A stretch of 64,000 bases of DNA from Baylisascaris procyonis. Lineage: Eukaryota > Nematoda > Chromadorea > Rhabditida > Ascarididae. Numbering within the stretch: position 1 is the first letter of the stretch; every line of letters starts with the position of its first letter. The notes below the pieces were generated by a model. That model did not search any database. It was not told the origin of the DNA and saw only the letters and a program-made list of their open reading frames with translations. Below are positions 46,287 to 57,922 of this stretch, piece by piece. The DNA lies in the NCBI GenBank assembly GCA_037389465.1, contig JAZARR010000077.1:372001-436000 (forward strand), given 5' to 3'. The translations under genes and the position numbers were made by a program.

Positions 46287-49200
46287 ACACCGTTCCCGAT
46301 GATTTACTTCTATCGGTCGTTCTCCTTTTATCATTGTTATTGTTGCAGCTGAGTGCAATCGAAAGGAAATTATGCTCGAGTGGGTTCATAACAGCACTGT
46401 CGCGAGCCTGATTCATCCTCCGAAAAGGAACCCACCATGAACGGGAGGGGGGGGGGGGGGAAGAACTTGTGAGGCATGAAACAAGATACAATTTTATTTC
46501 TGCTTTCGATAGCATCATCTGGGAAACCTTCAAAAAGTGAGCACATCGACCACGTAAATCAATGGAGCACACCATTCAGATGGGATCACTCAATTTTTTC
46601 ATTGCAACATTGCCGAATTCTCGCTTCTGTCTGGAAAAAAAAAAATGCGTTCCGAACTTTCTAAGGGCCTAGTCAGTTCGCCGCTCTTCAGTAAATGAAT
46701 TTTAGCAACGTCGAACTTGGGTTATTAAACCAGTTCGTTTCCAGGGAGGGTGAACAGTGCTTTGAGTGGAATATTGAAAACCGAGTGTTCATTTAACGAT
46801 CTCGAGCAAAACGGAAGAGGACAAAAGAGTTGATACTTTTATTGCCTCTTCCGTGGCTCTCTAAACCGCCTGGTTAATCTAACATGTTCTCAAATGAATG
46901 CGATTATCGGAGTATTCGCAATTGAATATCTTTTGACCAAATTTTAGTTAGATTGATTCTGATTTTCAAGGAAATCCTTAAGATGGAAAGTTCTTCTCAA
47001 GGCGAAATTCGCCTTCCGATCTTTTCTGCCAATTTCAGCTTCAAATTTCTGTTTTCTGCAATTGATTTCAGCAAGTATATGACGATGATTTATTGCTCCT
47101 ATTTTATTGTGTCCTTCCATCTTTGATCACCAAAAATATCTCTCGACTATCATTTTCATCACATCCTTGTTGTAATCAATTTGCCAGAGTCGTTGCACTG
47201 AAAACAACTTTCTTCTTAATCATATCGGATCTTGTTATCTCACTGTCGGGTTTTTCTTCCATTGATTTCAGATCCTGTCTAGATTTACGTCGCTTGCTTT
47301 GAATGAAAATTTTCTGTTAAAAGCTAGTTGATATTCTCTTTGTTGCGGAAATCAAGCTTTAGAACTATTTATGTTTACAATGAGTTCTACTGAAGTGTAA
47401 TATTTCAAAATATCGACAAAAAAGGCTCATAAATGTAAGAGACGTCGAGGATATTTTTAGTTTGCTGAGTGATATGTTTGAGAGAGAAAAACACCGACAA
47501 ATCTGATGCACATAAAAGCGAAAATTTAAACTCAAGCTGTTAGCATATACATAGTTTAGGATTAATATTTTTTTGATCAGCTGTTCACAATGTTATGCAT
47601 AGAAAATTCATCGAGTAATATAGAAATTTTGCATAAGCCAAAAATATGCGTTCTGTTAATGAGCAGTGGCTGAAATACATTAGTACGGGAGTGATAATAC
47701 CACCGAAAAGATTCGTAGTTATCGTTCATACTTCGCTACCATATTAAAAGGTAAATATGCAATGGGTGGTCCATGCTTAGCTGAAGTTGGATGTGCTCTT
47801 TTATGGTCTTCCATCATATAACGGTTGTTGGATTCACAAATGTAGTGCTTGAAGTCATAAGCCATTGAACGTTATGAAAAGGCTTTATGAAATCGCGTCA
47901 GTGAGTGCACGTTCTTATGCTCGATGTGCTCTCTCTAGTAAGCGACGCTTTACGATTTCATTACATCATTGCTTGGTTATTGTTGTGTCTTTTTTTGCAA
48001 CAATTTCCTTCTTGGCTTTTCAAATTTCCGTCGTTTGTCCATAGTTACCGGTAAATGGCTATTAGCCATCTTTTAACGCTATACCTATTAGTCTTTATGC
48101 CTATTTCTTTCGAGTGTTAGTTGTTCGCTGTGTGGTGTTGTTTTCCGACAAACTAGGCGGAATGCTGTATGTAACCGGTAACGTTCAATTAATATAGTAT
48201 ACGATTTGTCCGATATTACCGCTCAGCAATAAACGGTAAGCTACTGCAGCGGAAGACAACGCAAGCCTATGGAACAACACTTGATCTTTGAGCGTTGTCC
48301 TGTGTTAATTAATACATGCTGCGTTTTAACGCTTCTCACTCGCACTCCCATTCCATGTAAATCCATTTCATACGTAAAATAATAGATTAATAAAGCTTGG
48401 CGGAAATATCCTCGTTATATTCGTAAATGACAACCTTGATAATCGCGCATCGCAAAGCATTAAAAAAAATTTGAAAGGGCGAAGGTGGACGGAAAAGTTG
48501 GTGCTTATTAGGCGTTATTATTGGTTAAATAGATTTGATTAAGAAAGGCTGGATCCATATATATCATGCCCTCCTAATTTATGAGACTTTAATACATCGT
48601 GGCTGTGATGATCTAACATGCTAATGCAATATAACTCAGTTGATATAACAAATATGAGGGTGTGCGTTGCAAATAGTGAAAAGTTTTGAAGAGTATCGTG
48701 GAAGGTTCCTGAGGGTATTTGTTGCATCGTGTGGTTCTTGCAAATTAATCAAATACAATTGATTTAGATGTGATTCTTGCAAATATCTTTAAGTGATTTG
48801 CTTTCACTCAAGCATAACATGTTCGGTGCGCTTTTTGCTCTACTTAAAAAAGCTCAGGAGTGATCGAAAATCATGCTTATATGCTACTAAATGGAAATAA
48901 CAGCAGTTACGACATTCATATCAGTTTTGGATAGCCAATTGTAGTAGGTAAGACACCTATCTATAGCAGTGGAAAAAGATTTTAGAGGTGGGACTATCAT
49001 ATACTGTAGAAAGGTCATTTTCATCGCGTCAACTCTGGATAATGCTTAATTTTAATTGGAAGATCAAGCACCAAGTGCTAATCGAAAATTCAGCGTTAGA
49101 AACTTTTCACATGCATTACCATATGTACTAATAACGCCATTGCAATATGGATTTATGACAGAATAAATTGATACGAATCAATGTGCCATAATTGGTACCG

Positions 49201-50230
49201 TCGAAAGCATCGATGACAAAATCGACTGCCGATAAAAACTCCGTTCGGCGAAAAGTTCACCCATGTTGCTTCAGCGCTTTGCCTACAAATGGTAATCAGC
49301 GTCTGTGTAGATTTCATCCCGATAAAACACCGATCAAACATCGAAATTGTTTCACACCGTTATACAACGCCTTCTAGGCTTTATCACACCTAACAGGCTG
49401 TTACATAGGATCGACATGAATGTCCTGCCGATCGGCGTCTTGTCGACTGCCACTTTTATCGCTGACGATTCTGTCCATAATTCGCTACAAAATGCGGCTT
49501 TAGACGTTAGTTCTAGCCCATTATTCGGCTCACTAGTGGTTGTCTGTTATACTCTAGTCAGTGGATGAAGTATTGCAGCAGTGCTTCTAAATCTCGTTGG
49601 AATCACCACTGCTAAAAGCGTGATCTGACAAAAGCGCCATTCGAAGGAGACATCATTGCTAGAAGATAACTGCATACATTACGATACTACCATTTTGTAG
49701 CATTTGTAACGTGTATCATCGCGCAGCATGTCCCTAACGGCAAGGTGCCCCAATTCTTACGAATTATGAACCCATCAGCTCCGCTGTATGAAAACCCTTT
49801 TTATCATATATTCAACTTGCTTAACCGCCCACATGAAAATGTTTGCTTAAGCTGAAACTGCATTTACAGGTATTTAAATTGGTGGTCTTTCATCGCCGCA
49901 TTCATTGTCCAATTACGCATTTGAGAATCCTTTTTTTTTAAATTGAAGATTCGAGATGTAATTGGAACACGTAATAATAAATAAGCTATTTTCAGAAGGC
50001 ACTATGAATCAACCGTGTAAATTCAATTAATTCTCGAATGTGATTCGAATGCGAGACGTTTAGAATGTTTGATTGATTGCAAAACGTTTGTCACTGAGGT
50101 ACAATGCAAATAACTAATTTCTCTATAGCGTTCAATAAGACTCTCTATATATCTTCACTTCCAGTCAGTAAAATAATAATTTCTATCTTTGCATTTTAAA
50201 AAAAGCAATTTTATAACACAATGTGAGATG

Positions 50231-50294
50231 TTTATTGCGTTTAATTGCAATAAGTTTTGCAGTTTATTGCGTTTAATTGCAATAAATTCTGCAA
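50231..50294. repeat. Tandem 32-bp repeat, each copy a hairpin
   Basis: Two adjacent copies of a unit starting TTTATTGCGTTTAATTGCAA, at 50231 and 50263. Each holds the inverted repeat TTATTGC/GCAATAA around an 8-base loop. Confidence 0.9.
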
Positions 50295-51735
50295 TGTTAT
50301 ATATTGAGTTGAAATTTTTATTATCTAACGATATACTCATTAGAATTTATGAAATGTGTGCACATTAAAATTTCACACAGTCACAATATGAAAGGTTTAC
50401 GTCAATTATTTTAAACTTGTCTTGCGATGAGTTTCGCATTAAAATTGATTTGTTTTATTTATTCGAGAATTAAAATTTTGCACTATAATTTTGAAGAATT
50501 CCATTATCAACGTAATTATTTTCTTAAATCAAATATATTCTCAAATTCTCATATTCCTATCTACTATAGAAGTCAATAATTTTTGCATTAAGCGATTTGT
50601 TCCAATTTCGATCATTTAGAAGAAAAAATTTTTTTCATTCAAATTTTTCGATGTTTTTCATTAATAATCTTCAACGCTGAAAGATAATACCTAAATAAAA
50701 GTTATCATTTTCTTCTTTCGTTTCTAAATTCTACGCTAGACCAATGTGCGATAATTATTCATTATGACAATTGGTGCATATTTGAATAGAAATCACTCCT
50801 CAATATTTTGAGCAATGATTCAACGATAAGCGTACAGCTGCCAGCATCAATAGCAATTTTGCGAGCATTTAATTGTCAGATGAAAATATAGCGATAAGCG
50901 CTCATCATATGCGCTAAAATAGGAAATCTATAGAAACAGCAATAAACCACAAAATTATCATCGAATTTGATCACATTTGCGAGGATATTTTTTTTTTTCA
51001 TCTAATGTGTACATCTCTCTTCATAGACATATTCTCTCAATATAAATGCAGAGCAATCCAAATCACATTCGGACATTTTCATCTCTTCACCTATATTTGC
51101 AAATAAATATTAAAGGATAGGACCAATTTATGCAAGCAGTTTTGATCTTTTTTTTTTAATGAAGTTCAAAAACGTCTCAGCATCAATGTTTAATGCCGCC
51201 ATTTAATTCGGTGAGGCAACATGATGTCATTGAGCGTTTTTTTCTTGTACATCTAATTAATTGGTCATTCAAGAAGAGCGAAAAATTCATGTTAAGCATT
51301 CGCTTTGAGTGAATTTTATTTTATTTTTTATTTTTTTGGTTGAAGGGAACAATTTGATTTCCACCGTATACTTCATGCTCAGTAAACCTTCCTGTGGAAT
51401 AACAAAAAATTATCGTGCAATCAATGTCATCTCATAATTGAAAAGGTAAAATCAACGTTCCACTAAAAATCCATCCTTCAATAATGAAATGATATGGCAG
51501 CTTCGAGACATTGATCTAGCTACCAGCAGTGGCTATTCTGACAAACTATCAACGAGATTGTAGAACAAATTGCAAGACGAAAATGATTCACGCCGACTAT
51601 ATAATTTTCATTGTTAATAAGAAAGGCACAACATTGCTCTACATCATGATTAAGACCTTCAAGTCATGAAGAGAACAATTGCTCTATTGTATCAGATTTG
51701 TTTTATGAGATTTCACGCTTCCAATACTTGCTTAT

Positions 51736-51963
51736 GAATGCGATTATTAATCATTCCGCACGCATCGATGGTTTCGACAACTGTGGAGAAGTGAGCAATG
51801 TGGGTGGTCTCGGTCGCTTCCCTACGCTGAACCTGTCGACTGTTGAAGAATTCGAAAACGCAAATAATGACGCAAAGCAACGATCTGCTACTAAAATAAG
51901 CACAGCAACACGTAGATTTATACCTAAATGTGATCTTCTTGTCAATAAGAAAAGCTTTGCGTG
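51736..51963 (+). other. Small open frame, unknown
   Basis: A 75-codon frame from ATG to TGA with mixed, protein-like composition, for example GRFPTLNLSTVEEFENAN and TRRFIPKCDLLVNKK. There is no family match, no clear promoter and no clear splice partner. It may be a small gene, an exon or chance. Confidence 0.25.
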
Positions 51964-54900
51964 ACCCAAGCTATATGAGACTTGTTCAGCAGAGTTGCGC
52001 ATCTAACTATTTGCTTTCTAAAGGGACTTCTAATCGCAAAATATATAAATTTGAACCATATTAATTTTTCGGACACGTACTGCAATCACCGCTGCGGCAT
52101 GAGTCATTGCTTTTCTGCTAACGCCAGTTCAAACTGTGTGAGCTATTGATGAGTGATGAAATTAGCAACTGTAGAACAACACTTCAGGTGCGTATCTTTG
52201 ACTACAAATATTGCTAAGGTGCTATCGGAGGCGCACGGTGATGGTTCCATTATATTTAGCGTCAATAGAAAAGTTAATTGGCGTAGAGTTGATCTGCTAA
52301 AGCTTCACAAATATTCATGTGTACGCCTGCATTGCATGATGGATAGTGAATTTGGCTTGTGCGCAGTGAAGTGTTGCATGCGTGGCGTGGTAGGCAGCCG
52401 CTTCCGATGTGGAAACAATTCCCAAAGCTAAGCGAGAAGTGTTAATTGAGAAATTATGTTTGCTAAATGATGCTCATCTGTCTCCGGGGACGAACCAATT
52501 CGACATGAGATTGCCATATGATTCCGTTGAGTGCCACATTCTCCGAACGAATCATTTGTTGCTTTTGCGCCATTTAAACGCGTCCTAATATGTGACTATC
52601 GCTAAACTGAGTATTTTCGATAGAATAAATGAGCATCTTTTATATTTACATAAATGGACTATTCGAGGATTATTTTTTGCTAATAGAATTTGTTAAGGAG
52701 CACTCGAAGAACAATTATTGATGGCAGTTGCACCTACAATCAAAACGAAAACATGAGGAGACAAGAGGATAGAAACGTTTCCTTCCCCAAGAGACAATCT
52801 GAAAGATAATTCGTCGTCTGATGACTTTGAAAAATCACTTGTTGGTTAATTCCTCACGAAATTTCTTGCTCGAATTCTCATAGCGCTCATCGATCGAGTT
52901 CCCTTCGATAATCGCACAAAGCATGAAACGGAAAAAAAAAAGTGAATCAATTTTTGAAAGCGAATATCCATCAAATGATTGCACCTATAGAACACTCTTT
53001 AAGGCACTCCAAGGCTGTGTAATTTTCTTCTACATAACCTCTGAGCCATTTGCAGATTTTTTTATTTGGCTCATATAATGCCATTTTAGGAAGTATTATC
53101 TCAAAAGGAATTTCAGCGCGGTGCTTATTCATAATAAAGGAGTTTTTTTTCTGCATCAAATATGTAATATTATAAAGTTTATTGTGGCATATAACAAAGC
53201 TTTGCTATGACACCTGTCGAGTAACTATGCTAAAGATGGACTCAAATAAGTATTCAAGATTATCATTAGAAATTTTTCAAATCAGAAGAAATGAATAGCA
53301 GTTTCAGTGCATCGGAAATTTCGACTCCGTTCACTCATGTCCCAACTTCTAAAGATGTAGGTGAATGATCGTGAAAATCTTTGATACACTTGGAGAACTG
53401 GGAGCTGCAAATATAGTAATATTGTGAGTGACAGTAATAAATTTACGCTAGCATAAATGCACAAAGGATGGCACCAGCTAGCCGAGTAAGACATATCGAC
53501 ATCTAATAAGGAGAGGTAACATCAGCGCTAAAATTTACAATTTTTCAAGAACATCATTTTCCATTACACTTGGAAAGAGGCACTGTTTTCGCAAAAGAAG
53601 CGTTATTATGGACCTTTTGTGATGCATAACGGTGCTATTCTACAGTCCTTAAGAAGAGATAGCCACATCGAATCTTGCATTAGAAATGAACTTTTTGGTT
53701 TGAATAGGAATTAGCTTTTCAGAAAATATGCGCAAAAATGAGCGCTTCTGCACTTTAGTTATTACAAATGTTATTTCTCATGAAAGTATGGAAAATTGGA
53801 TTCCAAAATAGCTATGATAGGGAACAATGCCAAAATGCTAAATTGGAATTTCTAAGATCGAGTTGTTCGACCAGTTGCATAGCAACTATTCGAAAGAATA
53901 ACGAAATAAATGCCACAACAAATTACCGTAACATTTCAAACAAAGGCACCCTTAACTTGCAGCCCGTTTGGTGTATGCTTGAAAGAAGGCATTTTTGATG
54001 AGCATCAGCAGTTTAGCGATTCGACGCGGTTCATCGCCACAAAATTAACGGAAAACAATTGCTTCTCATATTCGCTTTAATTTATAAGCCAATTTCCATA
54101 TCATTTAGCTGAGCGCTGCCCGTCTAATCGTTTCTAATTTCATCGAATGCTTTCTCTATAGAACGTCGTCTTTTCCGCAATTTTGCATCAAATAACGGCA
54201 CCCGTGGCAAAAATTTGCTGTCGCTAATTTGAATTCCACATTTCTTCTCTAATAGTGAATAAGGAATGTGACATTATCTAGCTGCTATAAGCATTCAATA
54301 TTGAAAATAATATATCAATTAAATTTTAAGCTATAAAAGGCAAATTGCACATTTATATATGATTTCATCTGAGATGAGCTGGAATTAGATTAACTTTTAA
54401 ATTGACATCGAAAGAAGAAGAAAAAAAAAGAAGAATGTGGCTAAACTCCTTAATGTATTGGCAAATTTGCGAGCCCATAAGACATAATACCTTATTAAGC
54501 ATTGTGGTGAATCAAGTTTTTTTTTTTTTTGAAATCTACGAAGGCAAAGCAACATTAAAATCTTTATTGGAAGAAATGCTATAAGAGCGAAGCCAATACA
54601 AGCTACAATCGTCAGCGTGGCAACGTTTTTTCATTCACTTCTCAAAGGCGGGCGTCTTTTTCTAATTGTGGTCGAATTTTTCCATCTTTTGAAAAGTCTT
54701 CTTTTCCGTAGACATAAGATTTTTTTTTAAGAAAATGCAAACACAAATAATTTCTCATGAGAGACGATGATGAGATCAAACTGTAAAGTACCCAACAAAT
54801 CTACTTTAAACTTATTTAAAAAAAACATTCGAATTACTTATGTTCATTTGCCTCCATTAATTGCACTAATATTATTCATTTTCGCATTATTTAGTTTCTT

Positions 54901-55742
54901 GGATTGGGTTGCTTAATTCTTAGGTACATCGCCTGCATATTTGAAATTCGCATGACATCCTAATTGTTTCTCCAATAGAATTGGTTATTTAATGAAAAGT
55001 ATTTCAGTTGTTCTCCTCTCATTGCAAAAATCTATTAGTTGTAAAATGTTCCACTCTACTCTATGGAAGAGAGCAAGAAATGAGGAGGACGCGAAAATGA
55101 AAATATAACATCAATCATTTGCTGATAGTGCAATCTTTGACGTTCGATTCGCAATAAGAAGCAAATAAGCACTATTCAATGAACGGTATGAATGTGCTGT
55201 GCTAATTCGATGCACAATGCATATGTGCATTCGACTATCCGAATGGTTCACGGAACGTCAGCTCGCCGATCATATACGCCTCTCATCCCATTAACCAATT
55301 TCAAGGTTAAATGATTCATGAAATTCATCCCACACCATTCACTAGAAGGAGGTCGAGAGATCGCCTCTAATCGACGAAAAAAAATGCAGAAAGAGGAGAG
55401 TGAAGGATTGAGAGAGAAGAGAGAACGAGCGATAAAGTCTAATAAGAGAATAATGTGTCGTTGCGGACAAAGCAACATGAAAACGGGAATATTGGAGATC
55501 AGGAAAGAGACAAGAGTCAGAACAGTGAACGATAGGCTAACAACGATTGACAGTACACATAAATCACTATTAATGCACCATGAATGTGAGCAGGATGAAG
55601 AAATTTAAGATTGTTTAATAGTTAAAGGGATGAATAAGCGTTAAGAAACCGAAAAAAACGTTATAGAAGAAAGCGTGTGCAATGGGAAATGGGAAATAGT
55701 AGAGGCTGAAGAAAGACCATGAATGATGAGCACAAAATATAC

Positions 55743-55952
55743 AATCGCGACCAATTTGACGGGTAATCCATCAATCAGCGCCCATTTGGTTAATGAATTT
55801 GTGATATAGGCGAACGGTATTCGCATCATTGCTTGCACGTAAACCATTGGCAAGCGTGGACCCCAACTGTGTGCCGCATATGGAATCAGCGAAGGATATG
55901 CAAGATGTATAATCAAAATGAATAAAGAAACACTTAGAATTCGTTGATGAAT
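55743..55952 (-). CDS. Possible exon of a multi-pass membrane protein
   Basis: On the minus strand, acceptor TAATTGTAG opens a 70-codon phase-0 frame up to a possible donor ATT|GTATAT. It encodes a hydrophobic helix (SVSLFILIIHLAYPSLIPYA), a polar loop with HSWGPRLP, and more hydrophobic sequence (VYVQAMMRIPFAYI, then PVKLVAIVYFVL if the donor is ignored). This pattern is typical of multi-pass membrane proteins, but I cannot name the family and found no partner exon. Confidence 0.3.
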
Positions 55953-57849
55953 CTACAATTACTCGGAGCCGATATCATTTATAGTATACATTTCGTCACA
56001 TAGTAATAGCTATTAGATTTATTGATTTATTATTACTGTTTTATTACTGTCAGATATTCGACAAATTTCACTACATTGGCATGAAGCAATATTGCTGAGA
56101 CAATCTTAATAACTCTATTCTTGTATAGGAAACAAGCCAATTTTCATCAACGAGCTTTAGTTTTTTTTTGTGTGTAAAGTTTGTTGTGTTGAAAAGAGAT
56201 CCGTTTAAACACAAGTTATTTTATTACTGCAAAAAAAAAGGAAAAACTGATGAAAAGCATAGGCATGGCCACTTTCATAAGGTGGAACCCATTATCAGTA
56301 TCTGATTACGTTTTCATGAAATGGATGACAACAACGATGGCGGCTGCTCTTGGCTGGCTTTGATGCGATAAGCATAACTTGCTTGTAGTCTTAGAAGGTG
56401 ACATTTTATAAATGAGAAGGACAGCAACGAACAAACCCCATTACAACAAATTGAAGCTTTCCTCGTTTGTGCTGGCCGATATATTTCTGTAGAAAAAGGG
56501 CGTAGGGGGAGGGAAGATCAAAATGCAAAATTATAGAAGGAGGAAAGGAAATATTCTACCCGGCGTCAAAGGTAAACAGCAAACCAAGCACTGTATTTCA
56601 TTGGCAATGTAATCATGAACCAAACATGGAGGAAGCTCTTGTATGGAAATCAATGAAAGATGCAAAACAACGTTAATGCTTGTTGTTCTATTGAGCTTTT
56701 TGTGATAACTTACATTTAATGCTTAATGAAAAAGAAAGAGATGCGAAGTGATTGGAAAAATTTTGCCTCGTAGTTTGATAATATGTAGAAGAAATTAAAA
56801 TACCGGAATAAGCTTGCATGAACAATTTTAGAGCCAGCTTAAACAGGTTTTGATGAGATCTGTAAACTATATTTTCCGCTTATCGCAAATAGCGAACGCT
56901 GATTGAACTCTAAGTAGCTGAGAATTACATGAAGATATTATTCGAGCTTAACCAAAATATTCAATAAGCTATTTATCTTTCACTAAATGAAACTCTATCT
57001 CATCATATAATCAATTATTAGTTTGTCATTGAGTGACTCCCGTTCAAGCAAATGCGTTTTCTTTCGAAAGCACATATTTCCTTTGGCTAATAATGTGCTC
57101 GTCTTTCAAGGAAACGCCGAACAGCCCGTAGATTAGTTTCTGCTGGTATTTGGTTTCGCTGTGCTGAGACCCTACGACTAAGCAATCAGAAGATCGGTAA
57201 ATTCTTTTCTTTAATCCCCCTAACTGTTTTATCGGCATTGCTTTCGGTTCAGCGGGTCGCGCTAGTTCGCTGCTGCGTAAAAAAAGCTCAGCTAAACGAT
57301 TTGGAAGCAATTCCCCAGGATCGTCCATCATATTTCTACGTCCAATCTGTCTTGGTTGCTCACAACGACCAATCTTACGTCTCACTCTCTCTTATCCCTA
57401 TTAGCATGCTAATCATGTATTTACATTTTGACATTCCCTTCACTTACACTCTCCACCGTTTCCTATTCGCCTCCACTCTCTCAGGATGCTTCTACAGGCA
57501 GTCATGTTCCCCTTGCTCTCACTCTTCTCCTCCACTTTGTTCACACTGCTGTCGTCTCTGGTTGCCTGCATCTTAGCAACCAATAGCTTCCTATGGGCGT
57601 TTAACATCTGATAACTTTGGGCGCTTTGAAGATAACTTTTGCATTTTGTGGCACCGCCCACTTGCTGCTGGCTGATTGGCCAGGGTATGCGGATATCGCT
57701 AGGCGTAATTCCATCGAGAACGGTAAAAAGGCGTCAAGGGCTAATTGAGTGGAGCCCTCATTGCCTTGTTCAGGATTGGTGGATGCTTCACTGAATGCTC
57801 AGAGCATTGGTAGTTTCCTAACAATCAGCTGCACTTTAAAAGGCTACAA
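55953..57849. promoter_or_regulatory. Upstream region of unc-4
   Basis: No coding exon is supported. The last 800 bases look less AT-rich and contain overlapping open frames on both strands (57044-57385 minus, 57238-57576 plus) that I read as noncoding. CCAAT/ATTGG boxes occur at 57580, 57675 and 57775. The perfect inverted repeat GGTTGC/GCAACC (57560-57565 and 57576-57581) sits at the first box. Confidence 0.45.
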
Positions 57850-57922
57850 ATGTTCGCTAATTTGAATATGCAACAGTTCTGGCAGGAATGTTGGAAGATG
57901 CAACAACAATTAACGAATGGAG
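57850..57922 (+). CDS. unc-4: unc-4 exon 1
   Basis: ATG at 57850 opens 24 codons ([20 protein letters not shown], then LTNG) ending at donor GGAG|GTAGGT, phase 1. The Gln-rich, Met-containing start is plausible for this family. It is chosen because its phase and the next exon's frame fit. Confidence 0.75.

Larger units (their letters stand above)
46287..55742. other. Long gene-poor stretch
   Basis: No supported gene in about 9.5 kb of AT-rich sequence. It contains a 14-base G run at 46447-46460, a tandem hairpin repeat at 50231-50294, and short open frames at 51736-51963 and near 52156 that I could not place in a gene. Confidence 0.55.

Noticed and set aside
46186..46575. A 129-codon minus-strand frame crossing the 14-base G run
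   Set aside because: The homopolymer run forces a Pro stretch, and the better frame here is the plus-strand candidate exon at 46134.
55318..55608. A 96-codon Arg/Lys/Glu-rich frame
   Set aside because: It comes from a purine-rich stretch. Composition explains the openness, and no splice or family evidence was found.
57560..57581. GGTTGC-N10-GCAACC as an X-box
   Set aside because: DAF-19/RFX X-boxes have a spacer of 1-3 bases. Ten is too long.
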